Of a stretch of DNA of 64,000 nucleotides, positions 11,879 through 22,614 are shown piece by piece (the stretch's first letter is position 1; each line of letters begins with the position of its first letter). The stretch comes from Craspedostauros australis (Eukaryota > Bacillariophyta > Bacillariophyceae > Mastogloiales > Achnanthaceae), in contig JAMXDE010000042.1 of assembly GCA_026770025.1 (NCBI GenBank), positions 248,001 to 312,000 on the forward strand, written 5' to 3'. Below the pieces are notes generated by a model. The model was not told the DNA's origin. It was given only the letters and a program-made list of their open reading frames with translations, and ran no database searches. The position numbers and the translations under genes were made by a program.

Positions 11879-13780
11879 ATGGAACCGGATGATGATCAGC
11901 AGGTTGTTGGCACAGACCATGATTCTTCCAGCAGCAACAACGATGATGGCCAACTCGGTATCATCAGCCACAATCATCGCGGTCATGACGATGACAACAG
12001 CAGCAGAAGTAGCAACAGCAACAGCAGTACCAGCACCTATAGTGTTACAAGGAGTCACAGGAGGGGCAGCAGCTGCAACAGTAATAGCAATAGCAGCAGC
12101 GTCAATGTTGGAACGAGGAACTATCACAGTCAAGATGACAACAACTGCACGAGAAGAGATGTTCTCAATCCCAACATCCTCACAAGTAATCGAAATGGTG
12201 CTCCTTATAGCAACGATGCAGCGACAATCCACGCATTGCTGTCAATGTACGGCCAATCCAGCTCGAACGAGGAGGACGACACTCCCGGCAGTACCAACGT
12301 CCACATCGCATCGCACCTCCTCGAACCAAGGCCAATTCACCCCGCTATCCAAAACGTGTCACCGCAACGAAGATCGCAAGACGCGACGTCAAGAACGGGA
12401 GAGGCGCGAACGACGGGAGCATTCATAGCGCTCCCAATGACTTTGCCATCAAAACCTGCAGCACCTGCAACAACGCAGATGCATGTGCAAGCACAGGCAT
12501 ACGCACACGCACAATCGCAAGTACACACACAATCGCAAGCACATCCACAATCTCACCCACGGTCAGAAAGGCAATCACCATCTCTTTCGCAATCGCAACT
12601 GCCTCCGCCACAAGCGCGGCGAATGCTTGACCCAGGCTTCCATGACGTCATGGGCCTAGGCCTGACGATGAAGAGCATCACTGGCAACAGCACCGCCGAC
12701 GGTAACGCTCGCACTACCGCCAGCATGAACATGAACGTGAACACGAATACGAACGTCGATATGAACATGAACTTGGCAACGAACATAGATATGTACATGA
12801 GCCCTGCCACGAGCCAGACAGCAGACCCCAACATGAATACGGATAGGAATACAATCAACGCGACCCCCATGCAACAGGCTTGGTCCGCCGCAGCCGCGGC
12901 AAGGTCAGCCCATCAGTCCATCTTCATGGCCAATGCCATGGATCCGCACGGCGGAATGCACGACGATCAGGCGTCTTCATCGCAGAGATTGAGCCTGGCA
13001 TCCCGGCCCGATCCCAACGTTCCACCTCGCATGGATGTCACCAAGGATACCAACAAGTTCTTCGGTAACCTCGTTGTCCGGGACAGGGCGATGCACATGG
13101 AGACCAAGAGACGGACTTCGCAGATTGGCGAGAAGCCAGATGCGCACATGGCTGATGCATGGCCAGGGTTTGGGAAGAACGAGCTGAGTGAACTGCCAGG
13201 GAAGACTGATAGGAAGCTCTTGCTCGGAGAGCTGTTCGAGGAGAAACAGCTTGAGGATAGGACCCAGAGGGATCTGGAGAGTCAGAGCGTCACCTACGAG
13301 ACCCCTGCACTCGGCGAGAACCCACAATTGGACAGACTCAAGGACCTGATGAAAGAATCAGAGGAGAGCATGATGAAGCTCCAGCAATGGGATCGCGATC
13401 GTGGTCTCCCTAAGTCTCATTCGAAGTCCATGGTCAACACGTCGCGATCTCGGCAGCAGATCATCACGGGGAAGATACTCTCCAAATGGGACGGCACTCC
13501 GCTAATCAACAATCAAACGGAGCTTGGCAAACCCAAGAAACGCCGCCTCAAGGATGAGTCTGAGCTGAAGACGAAGCGACGCAGGAAGCGTGGCGAGTCA
13601 GAGCAACCGGTCCCACCAACTCAAGAGCAGGTTCAGGAGGTAACGAGACGATTGGCTCAGCAGAGCCTCCAGCATGCAATGCAGCAATCGCCCTCGTCTC
13701 TATCTGGGCGTTCCATGTCACCAACACGAGAATCGAAAAGCAATCCGGGGCAACCGAACGAACCAAAGCCGCACATATGA
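11879..13780 (+). CDS. Asn/Ser-rich nuclear-type protein of unknown function
   Basis: The start at 11879 sits in an ideal context (accATGg) and gives 633 residues; the frame stays open back to an ATG at 11744, but that extra part is Pro/His and Asn/Ser simple repeat that looks like a leader. The first 350 residues are low complexity (Asn/Ser runs, then HAQSQ-type repeats around bases 12480-12560, then NMNVNTNTN repeats around 12725-12800). The last 250 residues look conserved: MDVTKDTNKFFGNLVVRDR, WDRDRGLPKSHSKSMVN, SRSRQQIITGKILSKWDGTPL, followed by basic clusters KPKKRRLK and KTKRRRKRG that would serve as nuclear localisation signals. Glutamine-rich helices (VTRRLAQQSLQHAMQQ) close the protein. 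I recognise the WDGTPLI-type block as a stramenopile theme but know no function. A role in transcription or chromatin is only suggested by composition. Confidence 0.72.
   Translation: MEPDDDQQVVGTDHDSSSSNNDDGQLGIISHNHRGHDDDNSSRSSNSNSSTSTYSVTRSHRRGSSCNSNSNSSSVNVGTRNYHSQDDNNCTRRDVLNPNILTSNRNGAPYSNDAATIHALLSMYGQSSSNEEDDTPGSTNVHIASHLLEPRPIHPAIQNVSPQRRSQDATSRTGEARTTGAFIALPMTLPSKPAAPATTQMHVQAQAYAHAQSQVHTQSQAHPQSHPRSERQSPSLSQSQLPPPQARRMLDPGFHDVMGLGLTMKSITGNSTADGNARTTASMNMNVNTNTNVDMNMNLATNIDMYMSPATSQTADPNMNTDRNTINATPMQQAWSAAAAARSAHQSIFMANAMDPHGGMHDDQASSSQRLSLASRPDPNVPPRMDVTKDTNKFFGNLVVRDRAMHMETKRRTSQIGEKPDAHMADAWPGFGKNELSELPGKTDRKLLLGELFEEKQLEDRTQRDLESQSVTYETPALGENPQLDRLKDLMKESEESMMKLQQWDRDRGLPKSHSKSMVNTSRSRQQIITGKILSKWDGTPLINNQTELGKPKKRRLKDESELKTKRRRKRGESEQPVPPTQEQVQEVTRRLAQQSLQHAMQQSPSSLSGRSMSPTRESKSNPGQPNEPKPHI
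12480..12560 (+). repeat. Imperfect CAAGCACA/CAATCGCAAG coding repeat
   Basis: A degenerate tandem repeat inside the Asn-rich gene encodes alternating QAQAYAHAQSQ-type residues. The reading frame stays open, so it is length-tolerant coding sequence. Confidence 0.55.
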
Positions 13781-15643
13781 TCAGCGCGGCAAGCTTGGAT
13801 CCGCTGTGCCAGCGTTGTCACAGACGCCTAGCTCCTGACGGTTTTCTCCACTTTAATACAGTACCGATACTCAGAGCACAGCAACATGACAGAAAATCTG
13901 CCCACACCACGGGTACAGACTACGTCGCAAACATGTAAACAAGGTTCTTGAGCAGAGAGTTGTCGAACTGTTTGGAGTTTGTCAAAGTAGAGATACTCCC
14001 AACGAACTCTGCCCGGCCAGGGTTGACTCCCTGCCGTTGGCATCGTTCGTGCATCCTGACTCGATGCTGGTGGGGCAACCACGGGTATTTCGCAGGAATG
14101 GGCCTCATAGTTATTGGAGAGATGGTGATCCGTTTCTGTCTGTTCTTTCAAATAGACGATTCCATTTGTGGATGACAATTTCTGGTGATGCTGGTTGTTT
14201 GGCGTCCTGCGATACACACTCTCCAGAGAAGCCGATGCCCCAGACCCGAAACGGCAATGTCGCCTTCAGAGGCAGAGAGGCAATACAGTTCTGTGCAGAG
14301 GTGGAATTTGTTGGAACGATGTGGACTTGCCACATTGTCATGGCTGTCCTAAATTATTCGGGTGGATAGTGGGCGGAGCCAAATACGAGACGTAACGCGG
14401 CCTGAGTCTGACTGCGACCCGTGCTGAAAAGCACCAAAATCCACGCCGACGGCATGACATGGCATCGTGCCACACAATCTTTGCAAATGAGAGGACTGCT
14501 TTTCTCTTTCCTTCATACTGGTATCATGGCTTGTACAAGTCTAAGTTCTGCACCATACGCCACTCTGCAGATGCTCCGCGATATCCATCTCATGACATCC
14601 GTGCGTACTAGAGTGTCAGTAGTACTCGCACAACGTGTTGCATGTCCAGTACTCAACAATTCATACTGTTTGGGAGTCAAGCATGAACGCCGTGCTCGGA
14701 CTTGCCAGTACAGCGGACCTTGTGCCGTTTGAGCGACAGCAGTTGACGATGGTCGTGTTTGCCACATGCGCTAAGCACCTGAGTGATTCCGACGACGTGT
14801 GAACGATGATGACGTTGGCCTTTGTGAACGCACACAATTCATGATGCTCGAGCAGGATCCTTCTCTCTCACACGCACACACACGCACAAATGCGCACAAA
14901 TGCGCATCCACATGCACATGCACGCACTGTTCGTTATCGCTGCGCCACGGCTTTGTGTGTCTGCGCTCCACCCTGTGCACAGAGAGGCGGGAACTGGGAA
15001 GGAGAGAGGCACCTTTTCTTCGCTGACGTCGACACATGATCCCTCGGAGTGAACTGATCTTGTCACATGGGAATGGTGACATTTGGACCACTGCACTTTG
15101 TCCCCTGACACGATTTTGGCGTTGTTTTGGGAATAGAGGGAGAGCGACGTGAGAAACTCCATTTCGTCCGCAACAACACCGTCGATGGATGCGGAAGATT
15201 TGGGCACCCCTTGCGGATGAACTGTTCCCATCACTTCCGCGACAGCCAACGGAAGCACACGTCTCGAGGTACTCAAGATGTGTTCATAGCTTCGCGCAAT
15301 GAGAATTCTCCCAACATGTTCTCCCTTTTCGTATGTTTCTTTCGTTCCCCTGATACTTGTGGCGTTTTGCCCCGTGTTCAGGTAAACTCTTGTCACGGTT
15401 CTCGTTGCTGTCAGGGAGAAGCGCAACTGATGCTCTATGTGGAGGCACGAGTAGACACGATCACTCGTGGGATGAGTATTTATGTCATCCTCCAGATGCT
15501 GCATTTTCGTATATGTCCACGCTAGCGTGCTGGGACTGCGTACTGGTTCGTTTTGGTGACAATAGGGAAGTTCACAAAGGCGATGGCATCCGCCAAGGCC
15601 AAGGCAACCAAACAGCCAGTTCCGTCAGCGCCGATGTCGACGC

Positions 15644-15669
15644 CGATGCTGATGCTGATGCTGATGCTG
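15644..15669 (+). repeat. GATGCT hexanucleotide microsatellite
   Basis: About four consecutive GATGCT units with a degenerate edge, in a non-coding stretch. Confidence 0.7.
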
Positions 15670-16162
15670 GTGCCAGCGGAACCCAAGAGAGCAAGTTTCA
15701 GCACCACGCACCGAGACTTGCACTCATGTGCAGTGGAAATCAGAGGTCGTGCTCGCACCGCGCCCGCCATGCAATTGTGGAGATACAGCGCGCATGCGTC
15801 AGCCGCAATAGAGTCGAGTGATTGCCCTGCAGATTGTTCCTCCTCTTCTTCTGCAAGTCGTGGAACAATCATACTCGTACTTCCTCCGGCCCTTCTTCCC
15901 TTCCACCCATGCTACACTCGTCCCCGCCAGGATCAACCGTATCATAGAATACATACGGATGGGAAAGTTAGCTTTCGCAGCAACGCCGCTGCCGGCACCA
16001 GCTCCTGGTCATGGAGATCGTACCATCATCATACTGTTCGCACCATCCCAACGCGCTGCTCTGAACGCATGGGTTCTTGTTTCGGCACCGCAAACCCACA
16101 AACGACATCGAGGAACGTGCTGTATCGCATGGAGAGGCATGGTATTCGTGGAGCATAGTATC

Positions 16163-16182
16163 CGTATTCGTATTCGTATTCG
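16163..16182 (+). repeat. CGTATT hexanucleotide microsatellite
   Basis: Three to four CGTATT units in tandem, non-coding. Confidence 0.65.
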
Positions 16183-19024
16183 TGTCCATACTCACATTGG
16201 TACTCGTAGAATCAAATCAGAGACTTCGTCCACGAAGCAGTTTGTGCATCAGCTCTGAGGCAAAGGGATGGAGATGGAGCGCAGATCGACACAGCCCACC
16301 AGGGTCCCAAGATCAAAGAATCCGTATCGTTTTGATCCAACGCACTTGTGGGAGGAGGATAACTGAGCAGGACTGTCAGGGTCACACACACACCAACACA
16401 GTGGGAACGCGGATTTGGAAGCAATGAGCGCATGCGTCAACCCTTCTGTACGATCAACAGTACGCGGGAACTGCAGGCTAACGTTGGGCATCAACCACAC
16501 TCCACACTTGCCCGTGTTCAGGCAAACCACACAGCGTAACACTCGACTACCAGCACTTATGCTAGCTCCAACTTCGAAACCATTGCTTCGCTGCTGGGCC
16601 CAATGAACAAATCCAACTCAAACTTCATCGTTGAAGATGCACCATCGCACGTTCACACAAGGAACAACGCGACCATTGGGCCCATTCCACAACCTTCGTC
16701 GCAGCGGTTCTGCGCGGGATCACATAAAGCAGACGTTGGTCGTTGTGAATCGCGAGGTAGAAGTGTGATAAGATTGAAAATGTCGAATGGTCCGGTTCCG
16801 GCCCAATAGGAAAGGATGGAATGAATTGTCCACGCAAACGTCGTCTCTTGCCGATGTCCGCACCCCATTCCTGCTGTGCATGCATACCACACATGGTACA
16901 TTCGCACCATGCTCTCTACCAACAGGTCGTAGAGAGACAACTGTTGCGGCCGTACCGTGCACACACGCATCATTGTTGTTGCCACTACGAGGACGCCTCG
17001 TGCACCGGAGCACGTAACACCTCGTATCCACCAACACTGTGCGTACCAGACTCTCCGTAACTCGTGGCATGTCGAATGGTCCTCATCTACAGTCTTGTAC
17101 TGTTTCCATTCGTTCGTGCTCTGAGTAGTTCGTTTGTGTCCGTGAGGACGGTGGTCGTGCTATTCCACATTGCCTCTGTGCACGCAGAGTAAGTGTACGG
17201 GTACGATGTGTACGACTCTGACGAAGTACGGCGACGTGGTAAAACTGGGCACTCTTGCCACAGAGTTGTCTTGCGCGGTATTATAATCGTTGGTCTACTC
17301 CACTATATTCTCTGCTGCAGCTCGTATCGTACGAGTAGGTCGTTTGATGGTACGCGCCACCCTCCAATCGTCCCGCAGTTCCACACGTGGTGACAGTAGT
17401 GATCGTGATTGGCGACACCAAGCAGCTTTCTTCTTGGCCTTGATGTCGTCGGCGCTCTCGGTTGTGCACAAAGTGGCCTGTGCAAACGCAGAATCAGAGA
17501 ATTTGCACTCTTGCAGACGCATCGGCGGGCTCCCTTGTGGACCATACTCTGTTTCTCTGTTCTTCTCCATTGTTGCTGCCACACCAAGATTGTTGGCGTG
17601 GATCGCAAGAAGCCGTCGGCCAATCGCCTCCACTCCACTCCAAACCACACCATACACCATACAAACTCCCTGGAGCCACACGCATCTAACGCGCAGCCCT
17701 CCGTCTGATTCTCCAATCCAAACCCACAGAACCTGTCTTGGATAGTCGTGGTTGCTATTCCATCCTCAACCTGACCAATAACAACGACACACAACAGCCT
17801 CGCGTAAGCTGAAAGTCAAACTTCCAATCCACTGAGATGCTTCTTCAGCGAAGGCAAGAAGCTCCCGTCTGTGTGGCAACTGCGAAGAACAGGACGAGCC
17901 ACCTCCCGCGAGTGGATGCATCCGCAGGTACGAAGAGCGAAGGTACAAGCATGTTGGTCAGGTCCGAGTAGCAGCACCAACGTCACCCTCGCTCGAGTCT
18001 TCTGCTGTTCTATTATACGTGCGAATAAGGCAGGAGCCGTTGCGCGGATCACCGCACCATGACCAACTGAGTGCATCGTACTGGAGTACTATTCGACAGA
18101 AGAATCCGCGCGCAGAAGTAGTTTGTTTTGGCAGCGTGATGCTCTCCAATGCTATTCTCGACTTTTTTCGAGATTGGCCGCAGAGCAGAGTATTGATTGG
18201 CGATCGTGGGTTCCCACCACATCGAGACTGTCCAACTTCACTGTGTACGTGTGCATGTGCAAGTCCCTGTGGTGAAGGGCATTGGAACCGTCAACGCAAG
18301 AACAGGCTGCAAAATCACAACCGGATCGGAGCAAACCACTGTATTCAAAAGTACCAAAGAGTACTCTGTTTTGTCACGGAACAGCGTGAAAACGCGACCA
18401 TAATCGCGCACCACAACGCCGCCAGCCCAACCGAGAACGGAACAACGAAACAAGGAAACAACCGAAACAAACAACGAAACAACCACGCACAGAAGCGCAT
18501 CGCCGAGAATACCACAGAATTGCTTTTTTTGGCGCGAGTTGTCAGACTCACCGAACTTTGCCTTCTTGTTGTGACGTATCGCGGTATCATTTTGTTGACG
18601 TAAGTGTACGAAATAGAATATACTATGTTTAAGGTACCATGTAATTCACGTTGTGTCCACGATCGACGTCATCAAATTCCGATGGATCAAAGCGAATGAT
18701 TCGTGGCTGATGCGTGTCTCATGTTGTTCCGATGAAGATCACACACGCAGCTGTTGTTCCTCTTGTTGGTCATTTCTGAGGGTTCTGTCGGCGAAGAACC
18801 ATGCACAGCGCCAGCAAAAGAACGCAAAACTGCGACGCTTCAAGTTGCGATCGTTTCTCACAATCATCGTTCTCCTCTCTTCCTCCTACATTCACATCCG
18901 ACGCTGCCGACCATCCTGAGATCGGTCTTTGGCATTGCGCTTGACATTGCGTGAAAGACAGCCAAGCAATCACTGCAAGGCAGTCTTTGGAAGGTGGCAG
19001 ACGGATACAACACTGTGGAGTACT

Positions 19025-19032
19025 GTACGAGT
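19025..19032 (+). promoter_or_regulatory. GTACGAGT element upstream of the PDZ gene
   Basis: GTACGAGT ends 36 nt before the ATG at 19069 and follows GGAGTACT. It matches the recurrent CGAGTAC theme near other starts in the window. Placing the start at 19069 rather than an earlier one keeps this element outside the coding region. Confidence 0.33.
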
Positions 19033-19068
19033 GCTACACGATTACTTGACAGGAAGATCGTGGCGAAG

Positions 19069-20356
19069 ATGACGTCGGCACTCCCAAGCATGATGAAGCA
19101 GCTGCTGCTGCTATTGTGCGGCCTGGCATCGCTGCCGATGCTGCGTGCATTCACCATGCAGCAGCCAATGAGCACACCCACGGACGCATCTCGGTCACAA
19201 ACGATCACTCGCATGTCGAACAACGAAGTGGCTGACCTGATGACGACTGCCGCGATGCATGCCGAAGATCTGTTCCTGCAGGGCTCCGAGTTCATCGAGC
19301 TCTCCATTCCGGACCATCGTCCGTTGGGTTGCACGGTGGATGAAACCATTGCGGATACCGACGTTCCTCATGTTTTCGTCAGCAAGGTGAGGCATTGATA
19401 TGCACTGTGCTTGTGCCTTTGGCGATAGCATTGGATAGCATTGGATTGGATTGGATTGGATTGATCAGTTCTCTGTTCGCATCATTGCTCACATCGCATT
19501 CTTCTCTTTTGTATCTTCGTCTCCTTCCCTGGATGCTGCAATACTCGCACTCTACGTATGCTGCGTGTCACAACTGAGCAGATCGTTCCCGGCGGATTCG
19601 CCGAGCAGGCTGGTCTGGAGGTCGGAGATGTTGTTGTTGCAGTCACAGGCACATTCGGCGAACTGAAGCAGGTCACAGGCCTTGGAGTTGATTCAGTGTA
19701 AGTGGTGTTTTGAAATATTATTGCTTGGCGATTGTTGATTGACGATGATCTCAATGATGCATCTGCGATCCTTTCATGCATGCTGAATTGAGACAACACC
19801 AGATGACGACTGTCTGCGCTCTGGCGTCGAGTCTCACCCTTGCCCATCTATCATTTTCTTCAATGATACCATGCCCGCACCATGCCACCGATTGAATTTT
19901 CGCAGAAAGAGACACGTGAGTGCGGTCGCTGACGACGTACCGCTGGAGCTCATTGTGGCTCGTGGCAGCGACGTCATGGCAAAGCACGAGGAGGTCCTGG
20001 TGCAGCTGTGCGCGACGCCGGGCGCAAGCGACAAGGCCATCGAAGAGTCCGTCGTGGACTACCTGGCCAGCGGATTCGACTACAACAACGCCTACGACGG
20101 CAGCGAGGACGAAGATGATGACGACACGATACCGGACGCGATGCGCCTGGATGAGGACGTCGACGGCATGATCGACGACATCAACAACCTCTGGGCGGAT
20201 GACATGATGATCGGCGTCCCGACCAACAGCGCGAGCGACGGGAGCTCGCAGCAGGCGGCCAAGCCGAAGGTCAAGCCATGGAGCTCAAGATCATCACCAT
20301 CGGGAACGTGGGTGAGAGATCCGCAGACGGGTGAGATGAGGAACATTGACGCGTAA
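19069..20356 (+). CDS. Plastid-targeted PDZ-domain protein, three exons
   Basis: Exons are 19069-19386, 19582-19697 and 19906-20356, separated by GT-AG introns of 195 and 208 bp (phases 0 and 2), giving 294 residues. The leader MTSALPSMMKQLLLLLCGLA ends at LRA|FTM, a signal peptide with an ASAF-like motif that fits import into a complex plastid. A single PDZ fold spans the exon joins: LGCTVDETI, HVFVSK, then IVPGGFAEQAGLEVGDVVVA, VKRHVSAV and LELIVARG, the usual order of a C-terminal-peptide-binding PDZ domain. The acidic tail (about 205-240) ends in a GTWVRDPQTGEM segment. There is no protease domain, so this is an adaptor-type PDZ protein rather than a Deg/Ctp protease. Partner and process are unknown. 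Confidence 0.82.
19423..19463 (+). repeat. ATTGG tandem repeat inside intron 1 of the PDZ gene
   Basis: Units of TAGCATTGGA followed by several TTGGA units lie in the first intron, so copy number should be free to vary. Confidence 0.6.
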
Positions 20357-20835
20357 AGTGAGAGTAGAAAGTAACAGTGATTGTGCTAGTGTGACGTACT
20401 ATACGCATGGTCCTTTACCCGCATCATTCATGGTCTCTGAAATGGGAGAGAGAGAGAGATGAGTCGCAAGTGCATACAACCATAATAGCTCGTACAAGCA
20501 TAGTAGTAGAATGCCCTGGACCAAAGAGGACTCCGCCTGCACGCGTTCTCGGAAGCAATCGCATAGCTTACCTGACGACGGACATACAGATTGTTCATTC
20601 GTGTTTCTTTGCTCCGTCCACAAGATCTCTTGGCATCACACACGATCTGCCAACAACATCACGATCGCCGCGATCACCATGATCATCGGGAGGCATCACA
20701 TCGCAACGAATCAGAATCCCAAACACCAACACAGCAGAGTACGACCCATTATACTCTCCATCACGCATCGCAAGTTCCAAAGTTGACGACGATAGTGTAG
20801 ATCGTATTCTATATTATTCTATATTACAACAGAAT

Positions 20836-20862
20836 AGTACATATTAGTACATATTAGTACAT
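20836..20862 (+). repeat. Triple AGTACATATT repeat in promoter position
   Basis: Three near-perfect tandem copies of AGTACATATT lie 110-140 nt upstream of the ATG at 20974. Position and spacing suit a repeated transcription-factor site, but this is inference. Confidence 0.45.
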
Positions 20863-20915
20863 ACGACTTCGGCACCGCGACACCAAGTCATCCGTCTCCG
20901 ATCTCCACAGAGACG

Positions 20916-20924
20916 CTCTCCAGA
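20916..20924 (+). promoter_or_regulatory. CTCTCCAGA element upstream of the SAM50-like gene
   Basis: CTCTCCAGA starts 58 nt before the ATG at 20974. The same word lies at a similar distance before the genes starting at 3167 (minus strand) and 25974. Confidence 0.32.
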
Positions 20925-20973
20925 ATAGTTCATAGTATTATACTCCCAAGAGAGTTGTCGAGACGCAACAACC

Positions 20974-22614
20974 ATGAACGGCGGCGGCGGCGGCGATGGA
21001 AGCGACAGCGAGGAGGCTCCGTCCAGAGTGCAGCAAGCCCTGCGGGCACGAGCGCAGCAGATGCACGAACAGCAGTTTGGCAGCTTCATTGCCAACTATC
21101 CTCTCAATGTCCTGTTCCCAGCCCTCGTCAAGTCGAAGAAGTCCGACAAACCACTGCGGACGGACACCGATCTCGTCAACGCCAGGCTCATCGAGAATGG
21201 CGTTCTGTTTCAAGGCCTGCAACCCTTCCCCGATCTGCAGGAGGGCATTGCGCAAACCATAGACAATCTCATGAAGACGGGGTGCTTTCGTTCCGTCACA
21301 TTTGATCTGGACCTTGATCAATCCGGCGGCAGCAATGGCGAGGCTGGTGGCGGCTCTGCAGACGCGGATGCAGATGCACAACAAGCGCACAAGATGACGG
21401 TGGTGCTGGAGGAAAAGAATTGGTACTCCCTCTACATCGGCGGGGGGTTGAAGCACGATGGGTTGGAGCAGTCCATGGGTCAGGGCGGGGGTGCGAGCCT
21501 CCCCAAGGCGCAGTTCGAGACGTCGGCGACGTTGCTCAATCTCACGGGCAATCTGGATCGATCGCAGATGCTGTACACCGTCGACCAAACCACCACCAGC
21601 AGCTTCCTCCTCTCGCACGAACGCCCGTTGTATGCCTGGTTCGGCGAAGACAGCGACTGGGCGGCCTCCATCCTGTCCTTCGACAAGGGCAGCCAGTACG
21701 CGCTGTCGGCCAGAGCATCGATCGACACCGTGGAGTACGACTGGACGCGCAGTTACAGGGAGTTTCAGAGGCAGCTCATGATGCGCCTGGACAATCAGGG
21801 TCGCATCGCGCGCCCAGAAATGGCGCCGTTGGGATACTGGGGCTTGGACTGGAGCCTCCTCTTTCGTGATATCGTGCCACGCAAGCATGCGGACATGCCG
21901 TACGCGGCCGATGCCTCGCCGGAGATCGTTGCGCAGTCCGGCCCGTCCGTGCTGCATTCCATTTCGTGGGAGGAACGCTCGAACGGCGAGCTCTGCGACA
22001 GCCGCTTCCAGCCCACAGCCGGCGTCGACTACAACTACAAGCTCCAGCTTGCCGGTCCGCCCGGTGATCTGGGCTTCGCCAAAGCGCAGGGCGGTCTCGC
22101 GCTGCACGTCCCCCTCATCGCCAACGGCGCCGTGGCCTTGCATGGTTCCCTCGCGGGCGGCATCGTCAAGCCCATCTCGTACAACGGCCTTTGCAAGCCG
22201 CCTTCCATCTCCGATCGATTCTTCGTCGGCGGTCCCATGCAGCTACGAGGATTCTTGCCGGCCGGCATCGGACCTCGTTCCGCCGGCAAGGGAGGGTCGG
22301 TTACGCCTGGTGGAGACGCCTTGGGCGGAAGCCTCTTCTACACGGCGTCCGTCGCCGCCAGCATCGCACCAGGTGGTCTGCTGCGGGATTACGGCGTGCG
22401 TTTGTTTGGATTTGCCAACGCTGGCACCTTGTCAGGCACGACCGACGTCTCGGCCGATACAATCCTGCGCAGCAGCCGCGTCGCGGCGGGAGCTGGCATC
22501 TCGGCGGCGACGCCGATGGGGCGGCTTGAGTTCACATACGCCTATCCGATACGATACGGTCCGCGCGATGCGAGACGGAACATGCAGCTGGGCTTTGGTT
22601 TCAACTTTGGATAG
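20974..22614 (+). CDS. SAM50: Omp85-family outer-membrane beta-barrel protein, probably mitochondrial SAM50
   Basis: The 546-residue intronless protein begins at accATGa. One POTRA-like region (about 45-150; NGVLFQGLQPF, IAQTIDNLMKTGCFRSVTFD) is followed by a C-terminal barrel of about 380 residues. RFFVGGPMQLRGF contains the (V/L)RG(F/Y) loop-6 signature (L424-F427) that defines the Omp85/BamA/Sam50/Toc75 superfamily, and the chain ends in LGFGFNFG, a canonical beta-signal. One POTRA and the total length fit Sam50, the core of the mitochondrial sorting and assembly machinery that inserts barrel proteins. There is no signal peptide or ASAF-like motif, which argues against a plastid-envelope Omp85. 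An acidic insert (about 110-135) interrupts the POTRA. Family placement is strong; the mitochondrial versus plastid choice is moderate. Confidence 0.85.
   Translation: MNGGGGGDGSDSEEAPSRVQQALRARAQQMHEQQFGSFIANYPLNVLFPALVKSKKSDKPLRTDTDLVNARLIENGVLFQGLQPFPDLQEGIAQTIDNLMKTGCFRSVTFDLDLDQSGGSNGEAGGGSADADADAQQAHKMTVVLEEKNWYSLYIGGGLKHDGLEQSMGQGGGASLPKAQFETSATLLNLTGNLDRSQMLYTVDQTTTSSFLLSHERPLYAWFGEDSDWAASILSFDKGSQYALSARASIDTVEYDWTRSYREFQRQLMMRLDNQGRIARPEMAPLGYWGLDWSLLFRDIVPRKHADMPYAADASPEIVAQSGPSVLHSISWEERSNGELCDSRFQPTAGVDYNYKLQLAGPPGDLGFAKAQGGLALHVPLIANGAVALHGSLAGGIVKPISYNGLCKPPSISDRFFVGGPMQLRGFLPAGIGPRSAGKGGSVTPGGDALGGSLFYTASVAASIAPGGLLRDYGVRLFGFANAGTLSGTTDVSADTILRSSRVAAGAGISAATPMGRLEFTYAYPIRYGPRDARRNMQLGFGFNFG

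Larger units (their letters stand above)
13781..19068. other. Gene-poor region of about 5.3 kb
   Basis: No convincing gene. The longest frames (14839-15504 minus, 15553-16158 plus) have no motifs and run through simple repeats. Local repeats include a CA-rich run near 14868-14930, GATGCT units near 15644-15669, CGTATT units near 16163-16182, and an AACAAC/GAAACA-rich stretch near 18430-18485. GTACGAGT occurs at about 17327-17334. No tRNA-like B box was noticed. A non-coding RNA cannot be excluded by eye. Confidence 0.4.
20357..20973. other. Intergenic, promoter side of the SAM50-like gene
   Basis: No gene seen in about 620 bp. The right half is AT-rich with two TATTCTATATT-like units (about 20805-20824), three AGTACATATT units and a CTCTCCAGA word close to the following start codon, which suggests the promoter lies here. 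Confidence 0.4.

Noticed and set aside
14839-15504. 221-codon minus-strand frame in the gene-poor region
   Set aside because: It runs through CA-rich simple sequence, shows no motif and no promoter-like word near its start.
20938-22143. 401-codon open frame antisense to the SAM50-like gene
   Set aside because: It is a shadow of a well-supported Omp85 protein, with no independent domain or targeting signal.
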